From Rhizobium sp. L1K21 (GTDB taxonomy: Bacteria > Pseudomonadota > Alphaproteobacteria > Rhizobiales > Rhizobiaceae), in assembly GCF_024055895.1 (NCBI RefSeq), contig NZ_JAMXLE010000009.1, forward strand, positions 94,809 to 158,808: DNA of 64,000 nucleotides. The letters are read 5' to 3'. Under the pieces are notes generated by a model. That model did no database searches and was not told the origin of the DNA. It saw only the letters and a list, made by a program, of their open reading frames with translations. Within the stretch, counting starts at the first letter, position 1; every line of letters begins with the position of its first letter. Of this stretch, positions 53,032 to 62,262 are shown piece by piece. The position numbers and the translations under genes were made by a program.

Positions 53032-54539
53032 TCACAGACCGTGCCAGACATAGGCTTCACCAGGTGCCTCATGCGTTTCCATATAGTCTCTAAGGCCCTG
53101 ATAAAGCCGAGCTTCAACTGCCTGATTACGGATGGGCGTACGCTGCTCAGGATCGCTTTTCAGATCGTAAAGCCGGAAGCCCTGCTCCATGAATGATCCG
53201 CCTAGGTTGGGTGGACGTGCAGCGTCACGCCTTGCATCCATTCGCAACAAAGGAATCCCATCTGTAAAACCAAAAGGCTTGACGAGCTTTGCTGTTGCAA
53301 GCTCTTTGGGCGCAAACGGTCGCACCATATGTTGCGGCATAAGCGTGTACTCGAATAGCCCCTCTCCAAGAACATCCGGTGGATAGTGCAACATCACATA
53401 GCGGCCATCAGTGACACCAATCGGTCCTGCAAAAAGCCCGAAGGCAACGATGCGGTCTTCAAAGGATGCGGTATCTGCGTTCATCAGCGACAGAAGCGAC
53501 TGTCCTGTCACGTGCTTTCCAGCTTTAATGCCGAAGATATCGAGAATGGTCGGCATTAAATCAATTGTTTGCGTCAGGGCTTGTGATCGCCGGCCGGCCG
53601 AGTTTTTGTAACCGGGGTGGCAAATCATCAGCGGAATGTGTGACATTTCCTCGTAATAGGGCATCCGGCTTTTGCCCCACCACCCATGCTCACCAAGCAG
53701 AAAGCCATGGTCGGTGGACATGATGATGGCCGTATTGTCCCACATCTCTTCTTGGTCCATGATGTCGAGGAGACGACCAACGTACTCGTCCAGCATCCGG
53801 ATTTGGGACGCGTAGCACGCACGAATTTCAGCAATTTCTTCTTCTGTTTCGTTCACGGGCACATAGTCCGGCCAATTGAGAACGCCACCTTCCCAGGTGC
53901 TATCACCCTTGCGGCGAAAGCGCTTTGGAGCATGGAATGGCTCATGAGGGTCAAATAGTTCCAATTGCAGCATCCAATTGTCTGCGTCCTTGTTGGCCTG
54001 AAGAAATTCGAATGCAGATGCAAAACAGCGCGGCGTTGGAAAGTCGTCCTCGTCTTTTCGTAGAGACGATTGACCATGTGTTGAACGCGCATCTTCTTCT
54101 TGCCTGCATCGTAATGACGTTGATCATATTCTGATGCAAACCTGTCGAGCGGCGGTTGAACAATGGCTTTCCAGGTGTCGTATTCCTGGCCACGGACAAA
54201 GTCCCAGCTGTCATATTGGGTATGATAGCCGCTGCCACCGTTCTGGAAATAATGGAAGTGATCGGTGATGAGGTGGCTATAGACACCTGACTGTCGAAGA
54301 AGCTGGCAGACACTCTGATCGTAGGGCTCCATCGGCCCCCATGAGCGATGGAAAAAGCTCGCCCTTCCAGTCTGGATATCTCGTCGGGCCGGTATACAAG
54401 GCAGGCTTCCGACATAGTGCCGGTCAAACGTAACTGAACGGGCTTCAAGCCGATCAAAGTTCGGTGTTTCAATCGTGCCGTTATACGCACCCAGGGCGCT
54501 GCGGTTCAGTGAATCCATGAGGAGGAAGATCAGGCGCAT
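53032..54539 (-). pseudogene. type I sulfatase, broken by a one-base frameshift
   Basis: The N-terminal part (ATG 54539) carries the formylglycine precursor Cys48 in CIPARRD and resembles the sulfatase at 42013-43791. The frame is lost after NRLYEK, at a run of four T on the plus strand at 54055-54058. In the other frame the protein continues smoothly as DEDDFPTPRCFASAFEFL and ADNWMLQLELFDPHEPF, through DHGFLLGEHGWWGKS to the end at 53032. Restoring one A on the coding strand gives an uninterrupted product. So it is either a recent pseudogene, a sequencing/assembly error or a slippage-regulated gene. It follows the intact sulfatase gene in the sugar-ABC operon. Confidence 0.8.
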
Positions 54540-54713
54540 CGTAAGTCCCATTTTGTCGTCAAAGCGCAGGATTCGGAAGCCGTTTCAGCAAGCGTCTTGA
54601 GGCCCGGAAACTGGCTCGCGACGGCGGGCGGGGATCAAGGATCACTCTAACCGCCGCCGCGAATGCGTTGGAGCACTTGCCGAAAGTGCGTCCAGCGCTG
54701 TTTTTATTCCGGC

Positions 54714-56270
54714 CTATGCCGCTTTCTCTTGCCTGGCCTTCAGGATCGCCTGACTATCGTGGCGAGGGATATCCCCGATCTCCGCCATCTTGCGATCCAA
54801 CTTACTCAGAAGGGTTTTGAAGATTTCGCTGTACTCAGGCTTGTCGGCAACATTCGTCAGCTCGAATGGATCCAGCTCGCAATCAAAAAGCTCCCATTCA
54901 GGCGGCGCGCCATTCGCGCGCGCGCCTACTTGACCGAGATCTTCGTTGTACCAATAGATCAGCTTGTAGCGCTGATCGCGCACCCCATAGTGGGCCCAGG
55001 CACCATGAATGACGTCATTGTGCATCCAGTAGCGATGATAGGCGAGCTGTTCCCAGTCATTCGGAGTCTGCATTTCAAGAACTGGTCTCATGCTGCAGCC
55101 TTGCATGTAGGACGGCTTTGCGACACCGGCATAGTCAAGGAAGGTTGGGGCAAAATCCACGTTGCAGCAAATGTCTCTGCTCGTCACGCCGGCGGGGATT
55201 GATCCCGGCAAGCGTGCGAGAAAAGGCATTTGCAGACTTTCCTCGTACATGAAACGCTTATCGAACCACCCATGCTCGCCGAGGAAGAAGCCTTGATCGG
55301 AGGAGTAGATCACGAGCGTATTCTCCGCGAGACCGTTCTCATCGAGGTAATCAAGCAGCCGCCCGATATTTTCGTCGATCGACTGCACGGTCCGCAAGTA
55401 TCGCTTCATGTAACGCTGATATTTGAATTCCGCGAATGCCTGCGGATCGTCGAAGGTAAAGTTCTCACCGGTTTTCGCGTCAACGACCGTGATGCTTTCT
55501 CCGGCGCGAAGTTCGGGAACTTTGCGAACCCACCAACCGTCAACCATCAATTCACCGGCGACGTCGCTCGGACCCTCGGGCTGAACGAGACCCAGATCTT
55601 CCCAGTTCATGTCCGAGCGCACGCGCATTTTGGCGGCTTCCGCAGCCTTTGCCCTATTCTCGTATGTGTCGTTGAAGCTTTCTGGAAGCGGTAAATCCTG
55701 GCTTTCCCAAAGGTGCTCCCATTTCGGGTGCGGCTGGAAGTTGCGGTGCGGCGCCTTATGATGGCACATCAGAAAGAACGGTTCCTCGCCATCGCTGTTC
55801 CGTCCGATGAAGTCGAGCGACATGTCAGTAATGATATCGGTTGCGTAGCCAGCGATACGCTTGCGACCCTGAGCGGTAATAAACGCGGGATCCCAGTAGT
55901 CGCCCTGCCCCGGAACGACGGCCCATTCATCGAAACCCGCCGGTTCGTGAGCCTTGCCCTCACCCAGGTGCCACTTGCCAAAAATCGCAGTCTTGTAGCC
56001 ATTTTGCTGAAGAGTCTTGGCGACGTTTGGCCAACGGTTATCCAAATGCGTATCCAGGGTGGTGACGCAGTTCACGTGATTGTGGGTGCCAGTGAGGATG
56101 GCAGCACGCGAAGGCGTGCAAATCGAATTGGTCACGTAGCAGGCGTCGTGGCGAATGCCTTCCTTCGCCAGGCGATCAAGGTTTGGTGTTTGGTTCAATC
56201 CCGCGCCATAAGCACTGATTGCCCGGGCGGCATGGTCATCAGAAAGAATAAAAATTATGTTTGGCCGCAT
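54714..56270 (-). CDS. type I sulfatase (CTPSR)
   Basis: A 518-residue sulfatase. Formylglycine precursor Cys51 lies in CTPSRAAILTG, the metal-binding region is IFILSDDHAARA at the start, and a second metal segment is IYSSDQGFFLGEHGWFDKR near residue 325. LLTVQSIDENIGRLLDYLDE-type helices agree with choline-sulfatase/iduronate-sulfatase-like members. No signal peptide. It lies 16 bases after the ABC ATPase gene and belongs to the sugar-transport operon, so its substrate is probably a sulfated sugar or glycoside taken up by that transporter. Confidence 0.92.
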   Translation of the reverse strand: MRPNIIFILSDDHAARAISAYGAGLNQTPNLDRLAKEGIRHDACYVTNSICTPSRAAILTGTHNHVNCVTTLDTHLDNRWPNVAKTLQQNGYKTAIFGKWHLGEGKAHEPAGFDEWAVVPGQGDYWDPAFITAQGRKRIAGYATDIITDMSLDFIGRNSDGEEPFFLMCHHKAPHRNFQPHPKWEHLWESQDLPLPESFNDTYENRAKAAEAAKMRVRSDMNWEDLGLVQPEGPSDVAGELMVDGWWVRKVPELRAGESITVVDAKTGENFTFDDPQAFAEFKYQRYMKRYLRTVQSIDENIGRLLDYLDENGLAENTLVIYSSDQGFFLGEHGWFDKRFMYEESLQMPFLARLPGSIPAGVTSRDICCNVDFAPTFLDYAGVAKPSYMQGCSMRPVLEMQTPNDWEQLAYHRYWMHNDVIHGAWAHYGVRDQRYKLIYWYNEDLGQVGARANGAPPEWELFDCELDPFELTNVADKPEYSEIFKTLLSKLDRKMAEIGDIPRHDSQAILKARQEKAA

Positions 56271-56286
56271 ATTGGCTTAACTCCAC

Positions 56287-57369
56287 TCACACAGGTTTTG
56301 CTACAGCGCCACTGGCCAGCATGACATTTGCAAGCGCGCGGCCGTTAGCATCAAAGAAATGTATCTTGCCCGACAATTCGAACTCGAATGTTGCGTCTAG
56401 TCCCACTTCAGCTTCCGGCGGAAAGCGGGCGACAAGCTCTTGCTCCCAAGGGGTCTGGAAATGGACATATTCTGCATCTCCAAGCCTCTCCACGACCGAC
56501 ACTTTCGCGGAAATCATGCCATTCCCCTGATCGGCCGGCTTTAAACTGTCCGACCGAAAGCCGATCGTCGCAACGGAAGCGGCGTTGGGGCCATCGAGCC
56601 GAAGCACGCGACCGTCCGGCAGCTGACCGTGGTTGACATCGACAAAGTTCATTTTTGGCGAACCGATAAAGCCGGCGACAAAGACATTGGCGGGATTGTT
56701 ATAGAGGTCCATAGGCGCACCGACCTGCTCGACGCGGCCGTCTCTCAGAACGACGATCTTGTCGGCAAGCGTCATGGCTTCGACCTGGTCATGCGTCACA
56801 TAAACCATCGTGGCACCCCGGAGCTGGCTGTGCAGTTTTGCAATCTCGAGCCGGGTTGCGACACGCAGTTCCGCGTCAAGATTCGATAGAGGTTCGTCGA
56901 ACAGGAATACCTCTGGATCTCGCACAATGGCTCTTCCAATCGCCACCCGCTGGCGCTGACCACCGGAAAGCTGTTTGGGCTTTCGATCCAGCAGCTTTTC
57001 GATCTGGAGAATGCGGGCTGCTTTCGCCACCTTCTCCTTCACAAGGCTCTTGGACACCCCATTCATGAGCAGGCCAAAGCCCATATTGCGTTCTACCGTC
57101 ATGTGTGGATAGAGAGCATAGGTCTGGAACACCATAGCCGTTCCTCGCTGGCTGGGGTTCAGGTCGTTGACGATACGCCCGCCGATTTCAATCGTGCCAG
57201 AGGTCGTCTCTTCCAAGCCTGCGATCATTCTCAGGAGGGTCGATTTCCCGCAGCCGGACGGGCCAACAAACACGCAGAACTCACCCTCCTCAATGGTGAT
57301 ATCCACATCTCGTATGACCTCAACCGAGCCAAAGTTCTTCTTTACATTTCTAAGGGTTACACCAGACAT
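56287..57369 (-). CDS. carbohydrate ABC transporter ATP-binding protein (UgpC/MsmK type)
   Basis: A 360-residue ATPase with Walker A GPSGCGKST, signature LSGGQRQRVAIGRAI and Walker B VFLFDEPLSNLD, followed by the C-terminal TOBE-like domain from residue 280. It powers the sugar importer encoded upstream. The spacing to the permease gene and to the sulfatase gene is short, so all belong to one operon. Confidence 0.93.
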   Translation of the reverse strand: MSGVTLRNVKKNFGSVEVIRDVDITIEEGEFCVFVGPSGCGKSTLLRMIAGLEETTSGTIEIGGRIVNDLNPSQRGTAMVFQTYALYPHMTVERNMGFGLLMNGVSKSLVKEKVAKAARILQIEKLLDRKPKQLSGGQRQRVAIGRAIVRDPEVFLFDEPLSNLDAELRVATRLEIAKLHSQLRGATMVYVTHDQVEAMTLADKIVVLRDGRVEQVGAPMDLYNNPANVFVAGFIGSPKMNFVDVNHGQLPDGRVLRLDGPNAASVATIGFRSDSLKPADQGNGMISAKVSVVERLGDAEYVHFQTPWEQELVARFPPEAEVGLDATFEFELSGKIHFFDANGRALANVMLASGAVAKPV

Positions 57370-57382
57370 GGCAGTCTCCGGA

Positions 57383-58252
57383 TCAGCCTTTTACCGCACC
57401 GGCGAGGCCGTCGATGAAATAGCGTTGCAGGAATAAAAACAGGAGGACGATCGGGACAATCGCAATCGTCGAGGATGCCGTCATGCCACCCCAATCGACA
57501 AAGTGCTCTCCCTTGAAGGAGTAGATGCCGACGCTGAGCGTTCGCATCGCGGGGTTGGCGAGCGTGATGACCAATGGCAGCAAAAAGTCGTTCCAAGCCA
57601 TCAAGGCCTGCATGACCACCACAGTCACGACGATCGGTTTCGCCAAGGGCAGCATGACATACCAGAATGTCTTGACCGGGCCGACGCCGTCCATCCGGCT
57701 TGCCTCTTCCAGTTCTTTGGGTATCTGGGTGAAATAGCCAGCGAACAAGAGCATGAAAATAACAATGTTATGCCCGCAGGTGGCCAGCATGAGACCCCAA
57801 AGGGACTGCCCGATGCCCAGGTTGGTCAGAAGCTGAAAGATGGGGATAATGGTGTATCCTTGCGGGATAAACAGGGTGAAGACCATCAACCCCATCAAAA
57901 CCCACTTTCCCGGGAAAGCACGGCGCCCAAGCACATAGCCTGCAAGTGCCGCAGCCAAGGTGGTAATGACCACAGACCCGACCGTGACGAACAATGTATT
58001 GAAGAAATAGCGCTGCAGGTTGGCTTCAGTCCATGCACGAATATAATTCTCCAAAGTCGGGTCAATCGGTATCATGCTCTGATTGGAAAAGAGTTCCGAA
58101 TTCGGCTTGAACGATGCTGCGATCATCCAGATCAGGGGGTAGACCCAGACCGCGCAAATGCCCGCCAGAATGATGGATGTGATCTGACGCTTGCGTCGCG
58201 GCGTCAGGAAAACCTTTTGCGATCGCGAAGAGGCTACCGCCGTATCAGACAT
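57383..58252 (-). CDS. carbohydrate ABC transporter permease (MalG/UgpE type)
   Basis: A 289-residue permease of the MalG type with six membrane helices and the cytoplasmic loop EEASRMDGVGPVKTFWYVMLPLAKP. The ATG at 58252 overlaps the MalF-type gene stop by eight bases. The frame is open farther upstream, but that is inside the neighbouring gene. It pairs with the permease at 58245-59213. Confidence 0.92.
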   Translation of the reverse strand: MSDTAVASSRSQKVFLTPRRKRQITSIILAGICAVWVYPLIWMIAASFKPNSELFSNQSMIPIDPTLENYIRAWTEANLQRYFFNTLFVTVGSVVITTLAAALAGYVLGRRAFPGKWVLMGLMVFTLFIPQGYTIIPIFQLLTNLGIGQSLWGLMLATCGHNIVIFMLLFAGYFTQIPKELEEASRMDGVGPVKTFWYVMLPLAKPIVVTVVVMQALMAWNDFLLPLVITLANPAMRTLSVGIYSFKGEHFVDWGGMTASSTIAIVPIVLLFLFLQRYFIDGLAGAVKG

Positions 58253-59213
58253 CTTCTGCCTCCTTGCGGCGGGTCCGCCGCACCGCGATCGCCTGAAAGA
58301 TTGTAAGAACCATGATGGAAAGACCAAAGAGGACACCCGCAGCAGACGCATATCCAAGGCGTGGGAACTGGCCCGAGGCAGGCGCAAAAGCTGTGCGGAA
58401 GATGTAGACCTCCATCACCTCGGTTGAGAAGAATGGACCGCCCTGTGTCGTTGCCTGGATTAATGGGAACACGTTGAGCGCCGCAATTGCAGAAATGAGT
58501 CCGATAACCACTGCGAATGGAGCTATCATCGGCAACACGATATGCCAGATCACCTGCCGCGTCTTAACGTCATCGAGCTTGGCTGCTTCATAGAGTTCTG
58601 CAGGAACAGTCTGCAGAGCAGCAAGCCAATAAATGAGCGTAATACCGGTCCATTTCCATACGAAAATGCCGGCGAGTGTCCAAAGGGCTATCTGTGGCGA
58701 TCCCAAAAAATCGACGGCGCGGTCCACCAGATGCGCGTCCAGCAGAAACCCGTTTATCGGGCCGTTAAAGGGGCTCAACATGAGCACCATCACGATGGCT
58801 ATAACTGCAACCGGAGAGACCACCGGCAGGAATATCATCGCCCTGAACAGGGTTGAAAGGCGAAGCAGCTTGTTGTTCAGGACAATGGCCAGAATCAGGC
58901 CGAGGATCATCTGCAGCGGCACTGTAGCAAGCATGAAAGCAAATGAGCGCCGGAAGGCCGCATAGAAGAATTCGTCCTGCAACAATTCCCGGTAATTCGC
59001 CAGCCCGACAAACTCAGCGTTCTCGCCAAAGCCTGTCCAGTTGAGCGCAGAATAGTAGAAGGAGGCGATCATAGGCCAAAATATGAAAGCACCGAATACC
59101 AGCAGACCCGGAATGAGAAAGGCATAATCCAGCCTGGATTTCCAAATTCTTGCAGCGAGCCTGTCGGTTCTCGTCAGCTTCACGCTCGCAGCGACTTCAT
59201 GATTGACCGCCAT
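58245..59213 (-). CDS. carbohydrate ABC transporter permease (MalF/UgpA type)
   Basis: A 322-residue permease of the MalF type with about six helices. The typical cytoplasmic loop reads ELYEAAKLDDVKTRQVIWHIVLPMIAP near residue 220. It forms the importer's channel with the permease encoded next. Confidence 0.92.
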   Translation of the reverse strand: MAVNHEVAASVKLTRTDRLAARIWKSRLDYAFLIPGLLVFGAFIFWPMIASFYYSALNWTGFGENAEFVGLANYRELLQDEFFYAAFRRSFAFMLATVPLQMILGLILAIVLNNKLLRLSTLFRAMIFLPVVSPVAVIAIVMVLMLSPFNGPINGFLLDAHLVDRAVDFLGSPQIALWTLAGIFVWKWTGITLIYWLAALQTVPAELYEAAKLDDVKTRQVIWHIVLPMIAPFAVVIGLISAIAALNVFPLIQATTQGGPFFSTEVMEVYIFRTAFAPASGQFPRLGYASAAGVLFGLSIMVLTIFQAIAVRRTRRKEAEDV

Positions 59214-59254
59214 GGATGATTTGACCTTTTTTACTCCGGACGTTCAGGGAGGTA

Positions 59255-59282
59255 CCCGCCCGGGTTCAAAATCCCGAGCGGG
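59255..59282. promoter_or_regulatory. stem-loop between the binding-protein and permease genes
   Basis: CCCGCCCGGG and CCCGAGCGGG pair in a ten-base stem with one mismatch and an eight-base loop. It is flanked by two copies of GGGAGGTACC at 59247-59256 and 59297-59306, the first overlapping the stem. Such hairpins in sugar ABC operons commonly stabilise the upstream binding-protein mRNA or attenuate downstream transcription. Confidence 0.5.
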
Positions 59283-59325
59283 CCCGCAGTCCTGGTGGGA
59301 GGTACCTTTGTGACTGCGCCTTCCC

Positions 59326-60849
59326 TCACTGCTTTGCGTAGTCCTCGGGACCGAAGTCCCTCGTTTCTTCCCACGCCGCAAACGCAAAATCGTCACGGCT
59401 GACATTTGCGCCGTCGGATTTTGCCTTTGCGATGGCTTCGTCAAGCGCCTTGTTGCGAGCATCGGATGCCTTTTTCAGCGTCGCCTTGACATCGGTGAGC
59501 TGCCCCGCAAACAGACCCTGCACCGCCTGCGCCAGATTGGGCGTCGGATCGACATAGGCGGCTGCCACTTTTGAAAGCTCGGGGTTGCGCACAAACGGGT
59601 TCGGCGCAATGCGTACCCGTTTTTCGGCCATTTGAAGCATGGTGACGGCGCGTTCACTCAGCTGTGCCAGCTTGATCGTCTCTGGAAAGATCGCGGGGTC
59701 TGCACAGCTTGCCACGTTGGCATAAGCCAACTGCCCCTCGAGTGAGCCCAGCCAATGGAAGAAATCTCCGGCATATTGCGCATTGTTGGCCTTGGCGTTC
59801 AGCCACATCATGTTCGTTGAATTCGGCAGTTGCATGACCCAGACCGGATTGTCGAGAGATGCTTCGTCGGGGGCGGGTCCCGGGGAGACGCCAAAGTTGA
59901 AATTCGGTGTCTTTTCCTCCCAGATCGGAATATTCCACGGGCCCTGAATAATCATTCCCGCAGCACCCTGGGTGATGAATTCGCGGGCCTGGGGCGCGAT
60001 GATGGTCAATGATCCGGGAAACACCGACCGATCAGAGTTCATAGCCAGCAGAAGCTCAACCCCGGCGACATAGGCATCATGGTCAAAAGCGAATTCACCT
60101 GTCTTGAGGTCCATGCCTTCTAGCAAGCCGCTGCTTCCGACGGTGGCACCGCCCCGCTGAGCCAACATCGTGGCCGTGTTGCCCCAGCGTGGCTCCTGTG
60201 CACCACCTATGATAAAGCCGAATGAGCGACCGCCCGAGTTTTCGGTAATCTTGCGTGCTGCCTCCCGCATCTCATCGAACGTGAGAGCACGGTCTGCATT
60301 GATATGATCGTAGCCGGCTTCATTCATCATATCCTGATTGAAGAGAAGGGCGTTGTTGAAGCGGCGCTCCGTAGAGAACGGAAAACCATAGGTCTTGCCG
60401 CCAAAGACATTGATGCCCTCAACAAAAGATCCATTCGGATAAGCCTTTTTCCAATTGTCGAAATCAGGAATGAGATCGTCTATGGGCTGGAGCCAACCTT
60501 CAGAAATTGCCACCGAAGGTTCCATTCCGATGGGAAGGTTAAACGTGTCCGGTGCTGAGCCGTTGCGGATGCCGAGCGGAAGCACGGATGCTATTTCTTT
60601 CCAGGGCAGGCCGTCATAAACAACCTCGATACCCCTGGCTTCACCGTATTTGGTAAGGTACTCTTTTATAAAAACACCTTTTTGGCCGCCAGAGTCGAGC
60701 CACCGCAAAGAACCATCGGCTGGCGGAAGACCGCCACCGTCTCCAAACGCTTGCGAAAAGGCGCGTCCCGCAGCCATCGCCAGTCCGAGATAGGCCGCAG
60801 ATCCCAAGAGCGTGCGGCGACTTAAGCCGGCATAAATTCTGTTCGACAT
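59326..60849 (-). CDS. carbohydrate ABC transporter substrate-binding protein
   Basis: A 507-residue extracellular solute-binding protein of family 1. The N-terminus has a twin-arginine export signal (GLSRRTLLGSAAYLGLAMAAGRAFS), so folded export is likely. Recognisable segments are FINGEQAAMIIQGPWN-type IIQGPWNIPIWE near residue 300 and NAKANNAQYAGDFFHWLGS near residue 360. It delivers the ligand to the MalF/MalG-type permeases downstream. It is divergent from the LysR gene at 60969. Confidence 0.88.
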   Translation of the reverse strand: MSNRIYAGLSRRTLLGSAAYLGLAMAAGRAFSQAFGDGGGLPPADGSLRWLDSGGQKGVFIKEYLTKYGEARGIEVVYDGLPWKEIASVLPLGIRNGSAPDTFNLPIGMEPSVAISEGWLQPIDDLIPDFDNWKKAYPNGSFVEGINVFGGKTYGFPFSTERRFNNALLFNQDMMNEAGYDHINADRALTFDEMREAARKITENSGGRSFGFIIGGAQEPRWGNTATMLAQRGGATVGSSGLLEGMDLKTGEFAFDHDAYVAGVELLLAMNSDRSVFPGSLTIIAPQAREFITQGAAGMIIQGPWNIPIWEEKTPNFNFGVSPGPAPDEASLDNPVWVMQLPNSTNMMWLNAKANNAQYAGDFFHWLGSLEGQLAYANVASCADPAIFPETIKLAQLSERAVTMLQMAEKRVRIAPNPFVRNPELSKVAAAYVDPTPNLAQAVQGLFAGQLTDVKATLKKASDARNKALDEAIAKAKSDGANVSRDDFAFAAWEETRDFGPEDYAKQ

Positions 60850-60920
60850 TTTTCCTCCCTTTCAACGACGACCTCCAATCGCCGAAGCTTGCAAATTAAC
60901 TCTAGTCAAATGTGCTATTC

Positions 60921-60942
60921 GGAGATAATTCAATTAATCTCC
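60921..60942. promoter_or_regulatory. inverted repeat in the LysR/binding-protein divergent promoter
   Basis: GGAGAT and ATCTCC form a 6-10-6 inverted repeat with an AT-rich centre, between the two divergent starts (60849 and 60969). The location and spacing fit a LysR operator that controls the ABC/sulfatase operon and its own gene. Confidence 0.5.
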
Positions 60943-60968
60943 TCCGCGATAAGAATAGGTAATCACTA

Positions 60969-61889
60969 ATGCTTGATCAGATGACGCATCTCATGCGTTT
61001 GCGCACTGTTGTGGAAGAAGGGAGCATGCGTCGGGCGGCCGCTCGCCTGCATATCACCCAGCCGGCTTTGACGCGTTCAATTGCACAGCTGGAAAAATAC
61101 TTTGGCGACAGCCTGCTTACCCGTCACTCGCGCGGTGTGCAAGCAACAGATTTTGGAGCGCGGGTTATTTCCGAGGTCAGTCGGCTGACCCGCCAGTGGG
61201 AGTTGGCAGAGAAAAATCTAACCCGGCCCGTGCAGCAAACCACCGGCACTCTGCATCTTCGTGCCGGCCCATTGTGGCGAGCGGTGGTTCTACCGGACAT
61301 CATCACTGCCTTGCAAAAAAGCTTCCCCGGACTCTCGATTGAAGTGGGAAGCGGCGTCATAAAATCGACAGTTGAGGATATTGTTGAAGGACGTGTCGAT
61401 GCCGTGTTTGGTGGAATTGAATTGCCTTCCAGTCACGATAAGCGGCTTATCACGAGGCAATTCACAACCGTCTATGACCGGGTGGTTGCACGCGAAGACC
61501 ATCCCATTTTTGATGGAGCGGCCAATAACAAGCCAATCAATGCCGATCGGCTCCTTGAATACCCGTGGATTGTCTACAGCACGGACCCGGTATATGAGCT
61601 TCAAACGGTGCATGGAGCGATAGAGCGCCTTGGAAGGGCGCCCGACATAAGGATAAGATCGGAATCCTTTGTTTCCGTAATTGGCCTGCTGCAAAAGGGT
61701 GATTACCTCTGCATATTGCCGGAAGCGGCTGTCAAGGGCGCGAACCTTCCGAAGATTGTCTCTCTGCCTGTGGAGTTTGCAGGCCGCATGATCCGTTCAG
61801 GAATTATTTTCCGTGAAGAAATGGCTGATTGGCCGCCGCTTGCGGAACTCTCACGGCTATGTGAGCAGCATTTCAGCGAAAACGAATGA
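60969..61889 (+). CDS. LysR-family transcriptional regulator of the sugar-ABC/sulfatase operon
   Basis: A 306-residue LysR-type regulator. The DNA-binding domain is MRLRTVVEEGSMRRAAARLHITQPALTRSIAQLEKYFG; the effector domain follows. It is divergent from the binding-protein operon with a 119-base gap, so it probably activates that operon in response to the imported glycoside. It is a paralog of the LysR at 47424, including matching ligand-domain endings. Confidence 0.9.
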   Translation: MLDQMTHLMRLRTVVEEGSMRRAAARLHITQPALTRSIAQLEKYFGDSLLTRHSRGVQATDFGARVISEVSRLTRQWELAEKNLTRPVQQTTGTLHLRAGPLWRAVVLPDIITALQKSFPGLSIEVGSGVIKSTVEDIVEGRVDAVFGGIELPSSHDKRLITRQFTTVYDRVVAREDHPIFDGAANNKPINADRLLEYPWIVYSTDPVYELQTVHGAIERLGRAPDIRIRSESFVSVIGLLQKGDYLCILPEAAVKGANLPKIVSLPVEFAGRMIRSGIIFREEMADWPPLAELSRLCEQHFSENE

Positions 61890-62009
61890 TACTGCAAGAT
61901 TTGCGGTTAGATTGGCTCTGGTCGCCGGTCTCCATTTGTCATTGGAAGCCCTATCAAGAGGGTGAGCGCTGTTTGGGGCGCTTGCCAAAGATAAAGCGCC
62001 TCGACTCCA

Positions 62010-62152
62010 GGGCGATTGAAGTGTCCGCCGAGCACAGGAAGGGGTTCCGTCGCACAGCAACCCGGTACCACAAGACCAGAAAATCAATCGAGGCATTCCT
62101 GTCATTGGCAGCCGTAAAAATTTGGCTACCGCACTTTGTCGACAAGGACTAA
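62010..62152 (+). pseudogene. C-terminal remnant of an IS5-family transposase
   Basis: The frame reads RKGFRRTATRYHKTRKSIEAF, then LSLAAVKIWLPHFVDKD and a stop. This matches the C-terminal end of IS5-type transposases (RxxTRYxKTxxxxxAxxxLAAxxIWL). Only about 45 codons remain, with no upstream catalytic part. It marks old insertion-sequence activity near the integrase. Confidence 0.65.
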
Positions 62153-62262
62153 GCTCACCTGAGCAAAAGTGATATATTCGAAGACTGATAACCCATATTG
62201 ACTTTCGAGCAAAAGAGAATTTCTACTTACCTAAAACAGCTGGCATATTGTGAGATGCTCGC

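Noticed and set aside
53853..54551. A separate 232-residue short sulfatase
   Set aside because: Its last 60 residues are out-of-frame sequence; the downstream frame continues the same protein, so it is the N-terminal part of a frameshifted gene.
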